DNA of 33,375 nucleotides, from positions 1 through 33,375 of the forward strand of contig CAKZLK010000020.1 of the NCBI GenBank assembly GCA_937125455.1, written 5' to 3'. This DNA is from an uncultured Aequorivita sp. (GTDB lineage: Bacteria; Bacteroidota; Bacteroidia; Flavobacteriales; Flavobacteriaceae). How positions within the stretch are numbered: the first letter of the stretch is position 1; each line of letters starts with the position of its first letter. Position numbers and translations under genes: made by a program. The notes under the pieces were generated by a model. It ran no database searches, was not told the origin of the DNA, and was given only the letters and a program-made list of their open reading frames with translations. Positions 32,625 to 33,375 of the stretch are shown piece by piece.

Positions 32625-33236
32625 TCAAGAAATCCTTTTTTCATTGATGTATGTTAAGGATTTTATTCGGCTCAACGATTCGGCTTTTATTCCAAGATAG
32701 GATGCAATATGATATTGAGGTACTAATTGCTCAATATGAGGATAAATGCTTAAAAGGAATTTGTAACGGTCGCTAGCAGAGTCCATTAACAAGGATGACT
32801 CTCTTTTGCACTTTTTAATAAATAAAGAATCTGATATATATTTTCCCAACTTGTAATATTCTGAATTTAATTTTAGCAACTTGCTGTAATCAGAAAGATT
32901 TAAAATATAAATTACCGATTCAGATAATGCCTGAATGTCTCCTGCCGATGGAGTTTGAGTCAGAAAACTTGTATAAGCACTTACAAATGAACCTGGCATA
33001 TAGAAATCAATATTAAATTCATTGCCCTCCGTTAATATATATGAGCGAAGAACTCCGGTTTCCAGAAATCCGATGAATGAACAAACTTTTCCTTCTTTTA
33101 TCAGAAATTCCTTTTTACTTAGATGCAAGCTTACTAAAACCTTTTCCAGTGGAAAAAAAAGTTCTTCATCCAGACCAATTTCTTTATTCAATATGTTCCT
33201 TAATGTTTCCATTGTTATAAGTTGATTATAACTCAT
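32625..33236 (-). CDS. Crp/Fnr-family transcriptional regulator
   Basis: A 203-residue regulator: the N-terminal cyclic-nucleotide-binding-like barrel (residues about 25-130; KEFLIKEGKVCSFIGFLETG and IDFYMPGSFVSAY) and a C-terminal helix-turn-helix (VPQYHIASYLGIKAESLSRI). It lacks the Fnr iron-sulfur cysteine set, and cAMP binding is not assured. The start could be 33236 or the next ATG at 33212. It is the first gene of the minus-strand operon with cupin, YciI and MDR genes and is likely its regulator. No consensus promoter was seen in the 139 bases before the window edge. Confidence 0.9.
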   Translation of the reverse strand: MSYNQLITMETLRNILNKEIGLDEELFFPLEKVLVSLHLSKKEFLIKEGKVCSFIGFLETGVLRSYILTEGNEFNIDFYMPGSFVSAYTSFLTQTPSAGDIQALSESVIYILNLSDYSKLLKLNSEYYKLGKYISDSLFIKKCKRESSLLMDSASDRYKFLLSIYPHIEQLVPQYHIASYLGIKAESLSRIKSLTYINEKRIS

Positions 33237-33375
33237 TGGCTAAATTCCTTTGCATATTTCAACGCTTAATATTTAATCGGCTGATATGTTTGATTTTAAT
33301 GTCTTGTCCTGAAATATGGCTACAGGTTAAAATTGATTTACGCTGTTTTTAAATATACCATATTTGGAGTTTTGA

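Overview
The window is AT-rich and looks like a chromosomal segment from a member of the Flavobacteriaceae (phylum Bacteroidota), probably marine; the genus cannot be fixed from the sequence. The evidence is: a type IX secretion C-terminal sorting domain, Bacteroidota-type promoters (TTG, 17-20 bases, TAnnTTTG), start codons with no convincing Shine-Dalgarno sequence, and short lipoboxes followed by Cys. No rRNA, tRNA or CRISPR array was seen.

Layout. 1-1250: a lipocalin-like lipoprotein and an OmpA-type lipoprotein, closed by a terminator. 1266-6930: seven tightly packed genes joining a type III polyketide synthase, a methyltransferase and an FAD oxidoreductase to a partial type II fatty-acid set (FabI/FabL-like reductase, FabZ-like dehydratase, ketosynthase, acyl carrier protein). 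By analogy with the Azotobacter Ars and Streptomyces Srs pathways this should make a long-chain alkyl phenol, quinone or pyrone. 7070-9351: a small secreted protein, a cysteine-free ArsC-like protein, a ribosome hibernation factor and a TerC-family membrane protein. 9490-11915: nitroreductase, small hydrophilic protein, F420-type NADP oxidoreductase and an FNT-family channel.

12262-16497 is the most intriguing region: a three-TM membrane protein with a TolB-like domain and TPRs, followed by a caspase protease fused to an alpha/beta hydrolase domain whose usual nucleophilic Ser is Asp, and to a C-terminal TPR-like domain resembling MAP3K TRAF-binding domains. This resembles predicted prokaryotic caspase conflict or cell-death modules. 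A T9SS-exported beta-propeller protein follows. 18457-23587 is a TetR-ABC-HlyD-TolC export operon with a palindromic operator in its promoter. Its ABC ATPase keeps Walker A but has lost or swapped nearly every other nucleotide-binding motif.

23707-33375 is accessory and partly scarred: a fasciclin lipoprotein, two SRPBCC paralogues (one broken by two single-A frameshifts), a four-helix-bundle membrane sensor without an output domain, a candidate small RNA with its own promoter and terminator, an orphan 264-residue protein, remnants of an IS110-family transposase and of a GNAT acetyltransferase, an AraC-SDR-NmrA operon, an imperfect inverted-repeat element, and a Crp/Fnr-cupin-YciI-MDR operon. 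This end looks like a redox or electrophile-detoxification patchwork assembled through transfer and deletion.
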